Below are positions 23,056 to 32,251 of a stretch of DNA of 64,000 nucleotides, piece after piece. This DNA comes from Polaribacter aquimarinus (GTDB lineage: Bacteria > Bacteroidota > Bacteroidia > Flavobacteriales > Flavobacteriaceae). Both the position numbers and the translations under genes were made by a program. Position 1 is the first letter of the stretch, and each line of letters begins with the position of its first letter. The stretch lies in NCBI RefSeq assembly GCF_003129485.1, contig NZ_QFFG01000001.1:62001-126000 (forward strand). Reading direction: 5' to 3'. The notes under the pieces are model-generated. The model had not been told where the DNA came from. It was given only the letters and a program-made list of their open reading frames with translations, and did no database searches.

Positions 23056-25491
23056 ATGAAAAAACTATTACTCTTTTCATTACTATTATCAGTAACTTTT
23101 TCTACTACTTTAGAAGCCCAAAGAAGAAAATCAAAAGCTAAACAAACTGAAAAAACTACACCAAAATCAAAAAAAAGTAAAGCCCCAAAGTATTCCGATT
23201 TTGTTACTAAAAATACTAAAACCGATGAAGGTTTATTTAAAGTACACTATTTAAAAGACAAATACATCTATGAAATTCCTAAATCGTATTTGGGTAAAGA
23301 AATGTTGTTGGTTACAAGACTTAAAGATATTCCATCTGGTTTAGGTGGAGGTTATGTCAATGCTGGTTCTAAAATTAATACTCAAGTTGTTGTTTGGGAA
23401 CATTTTAAAAATAAAATTTTACTGAAAGTAAAGTCTTATAATGCAGTTGCAAATGATTCTTTACCAATTTTTAAATCTGTAAAATCTAATAATTTAGAGC
23501 CGATTATTTATTCTTTTGATGTTAAAACTCAAAATACAGATTCTACAGCTGTTTTAGTTGATGTTACTAAATTCTTTTCTTCGGATGTTAAAGCAATTTC
23601 TGGTTTACCTTCTTACTTCAGAAGAAATTATAAAGTTAGAAGGTTAGATGCTTCGAGAAGTTTTATTAATACTATAAAAAGTTACCCAAAAAACATCGAA
23701 GTTGTACAAGATTTTACGTTTGATGCTGACGCTCCTCCGAGCAATCAAAGTACAAATACAATTACAATGCGTATCAATCAGTCTATGATTTTATTACCAG
23801 AACAACCAATGATGCCGAGAATTTACGATAAAAGAGTTGGCTATTTTTCAGTTGGTAATGTAGATTATAGTTCAGAAGCTTTAAAAGCAGATGATAAAAG
23901 ATATATTAGACGTTGGAGATTAGAACCTAAAAATATGGAAGCTTATAAAAGAGGCGAATTAGTTGAGCCCAAAAAGCCAATTGTATATTATTTAGATCCA
24001 GCAACTCCAAAGAAGTTAAGAAAATTTATAAAACAAGGAGTAGATGATTGGGCTAAAGTGTTTGAAACTGCAGGTTTTAAAAATGCTATTATGGCAAAAA
24101 TGCCACCCACTAAAGAAGAAGATCCTGAGTTTAGTATGGAGGATATTCGTTATTCTTCCATTAGGTATGTTGCTAGCACCACTAGAAATGCAATGGGGCC
24201 CAGTGTTTCTGACCCTCGTTCGGGAGAAATTATTGAAAGCGATATTATTTGGTATCACAACCATTTGCGCTCTTATAGAAATCGGTATTTATTAGAAACT
24301 GGAGCTGCAAATCCATCAGCTAGAACATTAGATACTCCAGCTGAAGAAATTGGAGAAATGATGCGAATGGTTATTTCTCACGAAATTGGTCATGCATTAG
24401 GCTTACCTCATAATATGGCTGCAAGTTATGCGTATCCTGTAGACTCTCTTCGTTCTGGAAGTTTTACTCAGAAATATGGAATTGCTGCCACCATTATGGA
24501 TTATGCCCGTTACAATTATGTAGCCCAACCAGGTGATAAAAACATTCGCTTTGTACGTCAATTAGGTCCTTACGACCATTATGCTATTAATTGGGGATAT
24601 CGTGTAATTCCAAATTCAAATACACCTGAAGGTGAGGTAAAAACATTAAACAAGTGGATTGAAGACAAAGCAGGTAACCCCATCTATAAATTTGGTTTTC
24701 AAAGAAGAGGCGGATTTGATCCTGAGTCGCAAACCGAAGATATTGGTAACGACCACGTAAAAGCCAGTTCTTACGGACTTAAAAATTTAAAAATTGTCGC
24801 GAAAAACCTGCCTAATTGGACTTCAAACCAAACCAATAACTATGAAGATTTAAGCGAATTGTATGGCGAAATGATGAGTGTCTGGAGTAGATATGTTGGT
24901 CATGTAGTTAGTAATGTTGGTGGTGTTTTCGAATACAACAAAAAACCAAGTCAAACTGGCGCAGTATATATACCAATGTCAAAAAACAAACAAAAAGAAT
25001 CAATAGCTTGGTTACATAAAAATGCTTTTGAAACTCAAAATTGGTTATTAGATAAGAATATTTTAAATAAAATTGATGAGGCAGGTTATGCTGATTTTAT
25101 GTTACGTTATCAAAACAGGTTCTTATCTCAATTAATTAACACTAATAAAATCAAAAGAATGATTGATACAGAAACCTTAAATGAAAAATCATACACCGCT
25201 TTTGAAATGATGCGTGATTTACGTAGAGGCATCTTTAGTGAGGTTAACATTACAAAAAATCTAGATGTAAATAGAAGGAATCTACAAAAAGCTTTTATTG
25301 ATAGAATTGGTTCATTATTGGAAGACAAATCAGCAAAAAATTCTGATATAATTTCTATCGTAAAAGGAGAATTATCAACTTTAAGATATTTAGTTAATAA
25401 CGCAAGTAAAAGAGGTGTGGATACAATTACTAAATATCATTATAAAGATATTGTCTCTAGAATCGATAATTTTTTGGAAAACAAAAAATAA
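23056..25491 (+). CDS. Secreted zinc-dependent metalloprotease (DUF5117/DUF5118 type)
   Basis: The protein has 811 residues and a signal peptide ending near residue 21 (TTLEA-Q), followed by a Lys-rich stretch. The zinc site HEIGHALGLPH is at residues 442-452 (H442, E443, H446, H452), with the Met-turn region TIMDYARYNY downstream, so it belongs to the metzincin-like clan. The flanking regions fit the DUF5118 and DUF5117 domains that accompany this protease in Bacteroidota (RLKDIPSGLGGGYVNAG; YSFDVKTQNTDSTAVLVDVTKFFSSD). Long products of this type are periplasmic or surface-exposed; substrates are unknown. No type IX sorting end is visible. It is transcribed alone, converging on the DUF2851 gene. 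Confidence 0.9.
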   Translation: MKKLLLFSLLLSVTFSTTLEAQRRKSKAKQTEKTTPKSKKSKAPKYSDFVTKNTKTDEGLFKVHYLKDKYIYEIPKSYLGKEMLLVTRLKDIPSGLGGGYVNAGSKINTQVVVWEHFKNKILLKVKSYNAVANDSLPIFKSVKSNNLEPIIYSFDVKTQNTDSTAVLVDVTKFFSSDVKAISGLPSYFRRNYKVRRLDASRSFINTIKSYPKNIEVVQDFTFDADAPPSNQSTNTITMRINQSMILLPEQPMMPRIYDKRVGYFSVGNVDYSSEALKADDKRYIRRWRLEPKNMEAYKRGELVEPKKPIVYYLDPATPKKLRKFIKQGVDDWAKVFETAGFKNAIMAKMPPTKEEDPEFSMEDIRYSSIRYVASTTRNAMGPSVSDPRSGEIIESDIIWYHNHLRSYRNRYLLETGAANPSARTLDTPAEEIGEMMRMVISHEIGHALGLPHNMAASYAYPVDSLRSGSFTQKYGIAATIMDYARYNYVAQPGDKNIRFVRQLGPYDHYAINWGYRVIPNSNTPEGEVKTLNKWIEDKAGNPIYKFGFQRRGGFDPESQTEDIGNDHVKASSYGLKNLKIVAKNLPNWTSNQTNNYEDLSELYGEMMSVWSRYVGHVVSNVGGVFEYNKKPSQTGAVYIPMSKNKQKESIAWLHKNAFETQNWLLDKNILNKIDEAGYADFMLRYQNRFLSQLINTNKIKRMIDTETLNEKSYTAFEMMRDLRRGIFSEVNITKNLDVNRRNLQKAFIDRIGSLLEDKSAKNSDIISIVKGELSTLRYLVNNASKRGVDTITKYHYKDIVSRIDNFLENKK

Positions 25492-25536
25492 CTTAAAAAC
25501 AACTCTCAACAATAATTTTAAGCTGATTAAAAAGTT

Positions 25537-26808
25537 TTATCTCCCTAAAATAGATTTACCTATTGCGCACTGCAAACAACGTTTCTTTGCGCAATAGTTG
25601 TTTTTAAGCTCTAAAAAGGATTGAGTTTCATAACTATTTTTAGATTTTACTCCAATTGTATCAAATCGAGTAATGATACTATTTTTCTCTGATTTTATAT
25701 TTTTAAGTAAGTCTAAAAAATCGCTTTCTTGAACCCCTCCTCTATTCTTTTGGTATAAAAATTTCAGGGGCAGAATTGTATTGATAATTAATAAATCGAC
25801 AAAGGATTTAGTCAATTTTTTAGGTGATAATTTGGATTCTTTTTCAAAATTGTAATGTGTTTTCCAGAACAAATTCACTTGAATCGAAAACAGATTATAA
25901 AAACCTTGTAAATCTTTAATTTCTATAATTTTAGAAAATAAATTTTGATGTAAATGATACAAAGAACTCAATTGTGCAATCCGAATTGTTGGAAAATTAT
26001 TAGGTCTCATTCTAAAAAAAGAAAATACATTTTTTGCAATAGGTTCTATTTGATATTTATGCTTCAAATATTGGTATTCTGCTTTTAGTTTTTGATGATA
26101 GACCTCTTCGATGCTTTCTTCTAAAAACCCTGCTTGACCAAATAACAAAGCAGCCAATTTATTTTCATCAAATCTAACTTTCCTTAAAATTGAAAAATCA
26201 AAAGAACTTGACAATTGTAAAAAAGCATCTCCATTTACTTTTAGACCAAAATTCTTTGCTAATAATTGAAATAAAACTGCTTCAAAATCATTTTTATTTG
26301 TTTCTAAAAGCAATTTCATTGCTGTCGATTTTCGTTCTAATCGCTCAAAAAATAATCTCTCTTTCCAATTCTCTAAAATAAATCCGTCTATAGTATTAAT
26401 TTCTTTTTCACAAGGAATCCAACGTTGTTCGGAAGAAAACAAATTTTGATAATTTTTGAGTGCAGAATTCAGCACATAATCTTTTAAAATTAACGTTGGC
26501 AAAGGTGTATTGTCTTTCATAAAAACAGTTGCATCTTCTTCCCAAACTACATGTAAAATTACAGCATCATAATTAGCATCCATTTCGTGATTATGCAAAT
26601 ACCAATCTGATGATTTTAAATGAATCTCAACATTACCAATCCAATGCTGATTATTGATATGAATTTGAGCATTTAAAAAATCTGGTCCAGCATTATTATT
26701 GTGTAAACCTACTTTAGAAACAACAATAGGTTCTTTTATAGAAGTTTTTAAATTTTCTATAGAAAACAACTGATATTTCCATACATAATGGAGAAAATCT
26801 TCATTCAT
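25537..26808 (-). CDS. DUF2851 family protein
   Basis: The start is ATG 26808 (MNEDFLHYVWKYQLF); a 10-codon extension to 26838 is possible but the family begins here. The protein has 423 residues with the DUF2851 opening: LHNNNAGPDFLNAQIHINNQHWIGNVEIHLKSSDW at about 36-70 and AVILHVVWEED near 80. The Asp, Asn and His residues in that block look like a metal or nucleic-acid site, but no activity is known to me. The C-terminus carries a Cys motif C-x4-C-x2-C (YCAKKRCLQCAIG). A perfect 10-bp inverted repeat (25560-25569 and 25588-25597) lies in that last stretch of coding sequence. The family is widespread in Bacteroidota and its function is unknown. Confidence 0.85.
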   Translation of the reverse strand: MNEDFLHYVWKYQLFSIENLKTSIKEPIVVSKVGLHNNNAGPDFLNAQIHINNQHWIGNVEIHLKSSDWYLHNHEMDANYDAVILHVVWEEDATVFMKDNTPLPTLILKDYVLNSALKNYQNLFSSEQRWIPCEKEINTIDGFILENWKERLFFERLERKSTAMKLLLETNKNDFEAVLFQLLAKNFGLKVNGDAFLQLSSSFDFSILRKVRFDENKLAALLFGQAGFLEESIEEVYHQKLKAEYQYLKHKYQIEPIAKNVFSFFRMRPNNFPTIRIAQLSSLYHLHQNLFSKIIEIKDLQGFYNLFSIQVNLFWKTHYNFEKESKLSPKKLTKSFVDLLIINTILPLKFLYQKNRGGVQESDFLDLLKNIKSEKNSIITRFDTIGVKSKNSYETQSFLELKNNYCAKKRCLQCAIGKSILGR

Positions 26809-26895
26809 AGCTTTTTTGTTTTCAAGATACAAAAACATTTATAGAAGTATCAATTTTTATAATTGCCTTAACAGAATTCATTCTAAAGAATGCCC

Positions 26896-26903
26896 TATTT
26901 TTG
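26896..26903 (+). promoter_or_regulatory. Candidate -7 box for nitroreductase-pepD
   Basis: TATTTTTG matches TAnnTTTG and lies 17 bases before the ATG at 26921. No good -33 partner is visible at normal spacing. Confidence 0.45.
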
Positions 26904-26920
26904 CGCTTTAAAAGATAAAG

Positions 26921-27553
26921 ATGAATATTATAGATAGTTTAAAATGGCGTTATGCTGTTAAAAAATTTGATACCGAAAAACAACTTTCTCAATCACAAAT
27001 AGATACATTAAAAGAGGCGTTTAATCTAACCGCAACTTCTTACGGATTACAACCCTTAAAGTTGGTTGTTATTAAAAACAAAGAGATACAAAAAGAATTG
27101 GTTGCACATTCTTGGAACCAACCTCAAGTATTAGAAGCTTCTCACCTTTTAGTAATTTGCACAAAAGACAATTACACCACTCATGAAGTAAAAAACTATT
27201 TCAACTTGGTTCAAAAAATAAGAAATACTCCAGATTCTGTAATTCAACCTTTTAAAGAGTTTCTAACCGCAGAAATTGAGAAAAAAACACAGGAAGAATT
27301 ATTTTTATGGAATAAAAACCAAGCATACATTGCTCTAGGAAACTTAATGACAGTTTGCGCTACCGAGAAAATTGATGCTTGTCCAATGGAAGGTTTTATT
27401 CCTGAAGAATATGATAAAGTTTTAAACTTAAAAGCACAAAACCTAAAATCGATTTTAGCATTACCTGTTGGCTTTAGAGCAAATGATGATTATATGAAAG
27501 ACTTGCCTAAAGTTAGAAAAGAAACGAACCAAAGTGTCATAGAAATCAATTAA
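26921..27553 (+). CDS. NAD(P)H-dependent oxidoreductase, nitroreductase family
   Basis: The 210-residue protein opens MNIIDSLKWRYAVKKFDTEK, the FMN-binding start of the nitroreductase family (R-x-A-x-K-F). SYGLQPLKLVVIKN and EKIDACPMEGFIPEEYDKVL, with LALPVGFRANDD near the end, resemble NfsB-type or dihydropteridine-reductase-like flavoenzymes. Such enzymes are FMN dimers in the cytosol that pass electrons from NAD(P)H to quinones, nitro compounds or similar acceptors. The physiological acceptor here is unknown. pepD follows 23 bases after the stop and probably shares its transcript. Confidence 0.9.
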   Translation: MNIIDSLKWRYAVKKFDTEKQLSQSQIDTLKEAFNLTATSYGLQPLKLVVIKNKEIQKELVAHSWNQPQVLEASHLLVICTKDNYTTHEVKNYFNLVQKIRNTPDSVIQPFKEFLTAEIEKKTQEELFLWNKNQAYIALGNLMTVCATEKIDACPMEGFIPEEYDKVLNLKAQNLKSILALPVGFRANDDYMKDLPKVRKETNQSVIEIN

Positions 27554-27576
27554 ATTTATTTCTTAAATTTTATAAA

Positions 27577-29031
27577 ATGAGTGAAGCAGTAAGAAATTTG
27601 GAACCCAAAATAGTATGGAATCACTTTGCTGATTTAAATGCAGTTCCTCGTCCTTCTAAAAAAGAAGAAAGAGTAATTCAGTTTATGGTCGATTTTGGAA
27701 AAAAACTAAACTTAGATACTTTAGTTGATAAAGTTGGTAATGTCATCATTAAAAAACCAGCAACAAATGGTTTTGAAAACAGAAAAACTTTGGTTTTACA
27801 GAGTCATTTAGATATGGTTCATCAAAAGAATAATGATACTGTTTTTGACTTTGACAAAGAAGGTATTAAAATGTTAGTTGATAGAGATTGGGTTAAAGCA
27901 GATGGAACAACTCTAGGTGCAGACAACGGTTTAGGCGTTGCAGCTATTATGGCTATTTTATCTTCTGATGATATACAACACCCAAATATAGAAGCCCTTT
28001 TTACAATTGATGAAGAAACAGGAATGACGGGAGCAATGGGTTTAGAAGGCGGAATTTTAAAAGGTGATATTCTTTTAAATTTAGACACTGAGGAAGATGA
28101 TGAAATTGGAATGGGATGTGCGGGTGGTATTGATGTTACTGCTACTAGAAAATATATAGAAGAAAATGTTTCTGAAAATTCGATAGCTTATAAAATACAA
28201 GTAAAAGGACTTAATGGAGGACATTCTGGAATGGATATTATCAAAGGATTAGGAAATGCAAATAAACTTATGAATCGAATTCATTTCTCAGCCATAAATG
28301 CAATTCAAATTTGTGAAATTGATGGTGGTAGTTTAAGAAATGCTATTCCTAGAGAAAGTACTTCAATAATAACAACAGATAAAAAAAATGATCGCTTTGT
28401 TGAGTTTTCTTTTTTATCAGAAATCGAAAAAATTAAGGCAGAATTTATAACTCTTGAACCTAATTTAGAAATTATATTTTCCTCTACTCAAGTTCCCAAA
28501 AAATCACTTAATCTATCAACTAGTAAGAGTTTAATCAAATCCATTTACGCTGCTTTAAACGGAGTTTACAGAATGAGTCCTGATATTGACGGTCTAGTGG
28601 AAACTTCGAACAACATCGCAAGAGTAATTGTAAAAGATGGCGTAATTAAAATTGGATGTTTAACACGCTCATCTTCGAAAAGTAATAAACTAGATTTAGC
28701 CAATTCTTTAAAATCAGCATTTGAATTAGCAGGTTTTGATGTTGAATTTTCTGGTGAATATCCAGGTTGGCAACCAAACGTAAAATCAGAAATCTTAGAC
28801 ATTGTTGCCAATTTATATGAAAAACTTCATGGAGAAAAGGCTAATGTTGCTGCTTGTCACGCAGGTCTAGAATGTGGAATTTTAGGGCAAAACTACCCTA
28901 AAATGGATATGGTTTCTTTTGGCCCAAATATAAAAGGAGCACATTCTCCTGATGAAAGAGCTCAAATATCATCTACCCAAAAATTTTGGAAGTTTTTAGT
29001 TGAGATTTTAAAAAATATTCCAAAAAAGTAA
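27577..29031 (+). CDS. pepD: Aminoacyl-histidine dipeptidase (peptidase D, M20 family)
   Basis: The 484-residue enzyme matches the M20C family, which uses two zinc ions to split Xaa-His dipeptides such as carnosine. Metal ligands can be placed: H77 and D79 in SHLDMVH, D116 in GADNGLG, E146-E147 in IDEETGMTGA, D170-type residue in LNLDTEEDDE, and a C-terminal His in GPNIKGAHSPDE. The dimerisation lid lies between about residues 200 and 380 (LNGGHSGMDI). Length is normal for the family. It is a cytosolic enzyme, probably co-transcribed with the nitroreductase upstream. Confidence 0.95.
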   Translation: MSEAVRNLEPKIVWNHFADLNAVPRPSKKEERVIQFMVDFGKKLNLDTLVDKVGNVIIKKPATNGFENRKTLVLQSHLDMVHQKNNDTVFDFDKEGIKMLVDRDWVKADGTTLGADNGLGVAAIMAILSSDDIQHPNIEALFTIDEETGMTGAMGLEGGILKGDILLNLDTEEDDEIGMGCAGGIDVTATRKYIEENVSENSIAYKIQVKGLNGGHSGMDIIKGLGNANKLMNRIHFSAINAIQICEIDGGSLRNAIPRESTSIITTDKKNDRFVEFSFLSEIEKIKAEFITLEPNLEIIFSSTQVPKKSLNLSTSKSLIKSIYAALNGVYRMSPDIDGLVETSNNIARVIVKDGVIKIGCLTRSSSKSNKLDLANSLKSAFELAGFDVEFSGEYPGWQPNVKSEILDIVANLYEKLHGEKANVAACHAGLECGILGQNYPKMDMVSFGPNIKGAHSPDERAQISSTQKFWKFLVEILKNIPKK

Positions 29032-29224
29032 GAAATTAGCAATTGTCTAAAACCATGATACAACCTTCGATTCTTTGTATTCAAATTTGTTTAAAAGGTT
29101 TAACAAAATAAACGCAACCAACTTTAAAACAACAAGTTAACTCACATCCCTATTGTTAACATCTTTCACTTTCTAAAAACAGAAAAAAATGTAATTTTAC
29201 TAATTATAATGATAGTCACTTATA

Positions 29225-29989
29225 ATGGGGAAAATAATTGCAATAGCGAATCAAAAAGGTGGTGTTGGTAAAACAACTACAAGTGTAAATTTAGCAGCTT
29301 CTTTGGGTGTTTTAGAGAAAAAAGTATTACTTATTGATGCTGATCCTCAAGCAAATGCATCTTCTGGATTAGGAATAGATGTTGAAGCTGTTGAATATGG
29401 TACGTACCAAGTTTTAGAACACACGGTTTCAGCTAAGGATGCGATTGTTAAAACAGATTCTCCAAATGTAGATATTATTCCTGCTCATATAGATTTAGTG
29501 GCCATTGAAATTGAATTGGTTGACAAACAAAACAGAGAATATATGCTACAAAAATCGTTAGTTGATGTAAAAAACAATTACGATTATATTTTAATAGATT
29601 GCGCGCCTTCGTTAGGTTTAATCACTTTAAATTCTTTAGTAGCTGCAGATTCAGTAATAATTCCGATACAATGTGAATATTTTGCATTAGAAGGTTTAGG
29701 TAAATTGCTAAATACAATTAAAAGTGTTCAAAATATTCACAACTCAGAATTAGACATAGAAGGATTACTCTTAACCATGTTCGATTCTAGATTACGCCTT
29801 TCTAATCAAGTAGTTGACGAAGTTAGAAAGCACTTTTCTACAATGGTTTTTGATACAATTATTCGAAGAAATACTCGTTTAGGAGAAGCTCCAAGTTATG
29901 GTGAAAGTATAATTGCTTACGATGCAACCTCGAAAGGTGCTGTAAATTACTTAAATTTGGCGCAAGAATTATTAAAAAAGAATTCGTAA
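29225..29989 (+). CDS. parA: ParA family chromosome-partition ATPase
   Basis: The 254-residue protein carries the deviant Walker A box KGGVGKTTT at residues 11-19, followed by LIDADPQANASSGLG and the Walker B YDYILIDCAPSLG. The C-terminal DxxLRLSNQVVDEVRKHF and RLGEAPSYGESIIAYD are diagnostic of Soj/ParA. ATP-bound dimers coat the nucleoid and are released by ParB, which segregates replication origins. parB starts one base after its stop. The next genes (DUF5683, dapB, lepB, WbqC) follow closely, an order usual in Flavobacteriaceae. No centromere-like parS palindrome was noticed in this window. Confidence 0.95.
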   Translation: MGKIIAIANQKGGVGKTTTSVNLAASLGVLEKKVLLIDADPQANASSGLGIDVEAVEYGTYQVLEHTVSAKDAIVKTDSPNVDIIPAHIDLVAIEIELVDKQNREYMLQKSLVDVKNNYDYILIDCAPSLGLITLNSLVAADSVIIPIQCEYFALEGLGKLLNTIKSVQNIHNSELDIEGLLLTMFDSRLRLSNQVVDEVRKHFSTMVFDTIIRRNTRLGEAPSYGESIIAYDATSKGAVNYLNLAQELLKKNS

Positions 29990-29990
29990 A

Positions 29991-30875
29991 ATGGCAAAAG
30001 CTACTAAGAAACAGGCTTTAGGAAGAGGATTATCTGCTTTGTTACAAGAATCTTCCAACATCAATTCTGTATCAGATAAAAATGCAGACAAAGTTGTTGG
30101 TAGTATAATAGAAATAAACCTTAACAGTATTGATGTAAACCCCTATCAACCAAGAACTTATTTTGATGAGGAAGCATTAAGAGAATTAGCAAGTTCTATT
30201 AAAGAATTGGGGGTAATTCAACCTATTACTGTTCGTAAATTAGAAGGAAATAAATTTCAATTGGTTTCTGGTGAACGCCGTTTTAGAGCATCAAAATTAA
30301 TTGGCAACACAACCATACCTGCATATATTAGAATTGCAAACGACCAAGAAATGCTAGAAATGGCATTGGTTGAAAATATTCAGCGTAAAAATTTAGACCC
30401 TATCGAAGTTGCTTTGTCTTATCAACGTTTAATTGAAGAAATTCAATTAACTCAAGAAGAATTGAGTACAAGAGTGGGTAAAAAACGTTCTACTGTAACT
30501 AACTATTTACGATTACTAAAGCTCGATCCAATTTTACAAACAGGTATGCGTGATGGATTTATTTCTATGGGACATGGTCGGGCTATGATAAATGTAGAAA
30601 ATACAGAAGATCAATTAGCAATTTACGAGAAGATTTTACGAGAAAAATTATCGGTTAGACAAACTGAAGATTTGGTAAAAATCTTGAAAACTGGTAAAGC
30701 ACCCAAAACCAAAAAGAAACCAATTCCGAGTTATATCAAAAATAGTATTCAAAGTTTTAGTGAATACTTTGGCCATAAAATAGACGTTACTGTAAGTAAT
30801 AATGGTAAAGGGAAAATCTCGATTCCTTTTCATTCTGAAGAAGATTTTAATAGAATAAAAAACTTATTAAAATAA
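29991..30875 (+). CDS. parB: ParB family partition protein
   Basis: The 294-residue protein has the N-terminal LGRGLSALLQE tail that stimulates ParA. The CTP-binding ParB/Srx domain follows (NPYQPRTYFDEEALRELASSI, then the GERRFRAS motif and ENIQRKNLDPIEVALSYQRLI). The helix-turn-helix covers about 140-190 (LTQEELSTRVGKKRSTVTNYLRLLKL). The C-terminal dimerisation domain ends at the stop. It loads on parS sites as a CTP-driven clamp and works with ParA encoded immediately upstream. Length is typical. The stop codon TAA abuts the GTG start of the next gene. Confidence 0.95.
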   Translation: MAKATKKQALGRGLSALLQESSNINSVSDKNADKVVGSIIEINLNSIDVNPYQPRTYFDEEALRELASSIKELGVIQPITVRKLEGNKFQLVSGERRFRASKLIGNTTIPAYIRIANDQEMLEMALVENIQRKNLDPIEVALSYQRLIEEIQLTQEELSTRVGKKRSTVTNYLRLLKLDPILQTGMRDGFISMGHGRAMINVENTEDQLAIYEKILREKLSVRQTEDLVKILKTGKAPKTKKKPIPSYIKNSIQSFSEYFGHKIDVTVSNNGKGKISIPFHSEEDFNRIKNLLK

Positions 30876-31469
30876 GTGCTTTTCAAAAAAATTATACTTG
30901 TTTTTATTTTTGCTTTTTCATCTGCAATCCTTTTTTCTCAAAAAGATTCTACTGCGGTAAAAGATGTAAAGGTGAAAGGTAGATTTACGAAAAATAAAAA
31001 AGGAGTATACAACCCTTTAGCTCCATCTAAAGCTGCATTTTACTCTGCTATTTTTCCTGGAATGGGGCAAATTTATAATAGAAAATACTGGAAAGCACCG
31101 ATTGTTTGGGGTGCAATAGGTACAAGTATTTATTACTATTTAGATAGCAACAGTGAATACAAGCGATACAGAAGAGCATATAAACTAAGAAAACAAGGTT
31201 TGCAAGATGAATTTACTCTTGACAACGGAACTGAGATTGCCTCTTTAGCCACATTAGAAAGGGCTCAGGAGCAATTAAAAGAAAATAGAGATATGTCTTT
31301 ATTATCTGCAACTATTTTATATGTTTTGCAAATAGTTGAAGCAAGTGTTAATGCACATTTACTCCAATTTAATACTGACGATAATTTAACATTTAAGCCT
31401 ACTTTAGTTCAAGATCCAATTCAATTTGATGCTCCTAAAGTTGGTCTAACAATAAAATACACTTTTTAA
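30876..31469 (+). CDS. DUF5683 domain protein
   Basis: The 197-residue protein starts at GTG 30876, directly after the parB stop; no ATG occurs until far inside the domain. A signal peptide covers about residues 1-22 (IFAFSSAILFSQ). The core NPLAPSKAAFYSAIFPGMGQIYNRKYWKAPIVWGAIGTSIYYY (about 48-90) is the DUF5683 signature: small-residue-rich membrane-embedded helices. A further hydrophobic helix lies near 145. It is probably an inner-membrane or envelope protein of unknown function. Its fixed place between parB and dapB is typical of the family. Confidence 0.88.
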   Translation: MLFKKIILVFIFAFSSAILFSQKDSTAVKDVKVKGRFTKNKKGVYNPLAPSKAAFYSAIFPGMGQIYNRKYWKAPIVWGAIGTSIYYYLDSNSEYKRYRRAYKLRKQGLQDEFTLDNGTEIASLATLERAQEQLKENRDMSLLSATILYVLQIVEASVNAHLLQFNTDDNLTFKPTLVQDPIQFDAPKVGLTIKYTF

Positions 31470-31470
31470 A

Positions 31471-32172
31471 ATGAAAATTGCCTTACTTGGTTACGGAAGA
31501 ATGGGAAAAGAAATCGAAAAGATTGCTATATCTCGCGGACACGAAATTGTAATTAGAAAAGATGTTGATGATATTATTGACATTAATTTAGCCGATGTGG
31601 CTATCGATTTTAGTGTTCCTTCTTCTGCTTTTGATAATATTACCAATTGTATAAATAATAATGTTCCTGTTATTTCTGGGACTACCGGTTGGTTAGATAA
31701 GTATGATGAAGCTGTAAATCTTTGTATAGAAAAAAATAGCGCTTTTATTTACGCTTCTAACTATAGTTTGGGTGTAAATATATTCTTTGAATTAAATAAA
31801 CAGCTCGCTAAAATGATGAGTAACCTAGAAGACTACAATATTTCTATGGAAGAAATTCATCATACCAAAAAATTAGATGCACCAAGTGGAACAGCAATTA
31901 CACTTGCTAAAGGTGTTATAGAAAACACAACCAAAGGTGGCTGGGAATTAGGAGATAAAACATCTAAGGAGAATATCCCAATTGTAGCCAAAAGAATTCC
32001 TGACGTGCCAGGAACTCACACAGTTTGGTATGATTCTGAAGTAGATTCTATTGAAATAAAACATACGGCACATAATAGAAAAGGGTTTGCTTTGGGTGCT
32101 GTTGTTGCAGCAGAATGGATTGTTGGAAAAGAAGGTGTTTTCTCGATGAAAGATGTGTTAAACATCCGTTAA
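31471..32172 (+). CDS. dapB: 4-hydroxy-tetrahydrodipicolinate reductase
   Basis: The 233-residue enzyme is shorter than the E. coli protein (273), as is usual in Bacteroidota. The nucleotide-binding motif GYGRMG is at residues 7-12, and SGTTGW lies near 69-74. The catalytic signature EIHHTKKLDAPSGTA is at 128-142, with His130/His131 and Lys134. It reduces hydroxy-tetrahydrodipicolinate with NAD(P)H in the lysine and diaminopimelate pathway, so it supplies both protein synthesis and peptidoglycan. It is separated from DUF5683 by one base and so lies in the par operon. Confidence 0.95.
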   Translation: MKIALLGYGRMGKEIEKIAISRGHEIVIRKDVDDIIDINLADVAIDFSVPSSAFDNITNCINNNVPVISGTTGWLDKYDEAVNLCIEKNSAFIYASNYSLGVNIFFELNKQLAKMMSNLEDYNISMEEIHHTKKLDAPSGTAITLAKGVIENTTKGGWELGDKTSKENIPIVAKRIPDVPGTHTVWYDSEVDSIEIKHTAHNRKGFALGAVVAAEWIVGKEGVFSMKDVLNIR

Positions 32173-32251
32173 AAAAAGTAACAATTAGACGATTTACCGT
32201 CTTACAGAAATTAATATCCCTCTCTTTTAGAGAAAATTAAAGTATAAGATT

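Noticed and set aside
29032-29224. Possible parS centromere before parA
   Set aside because: No match to a TGTTTCACGTGAAACA-like palindrome in this gap.
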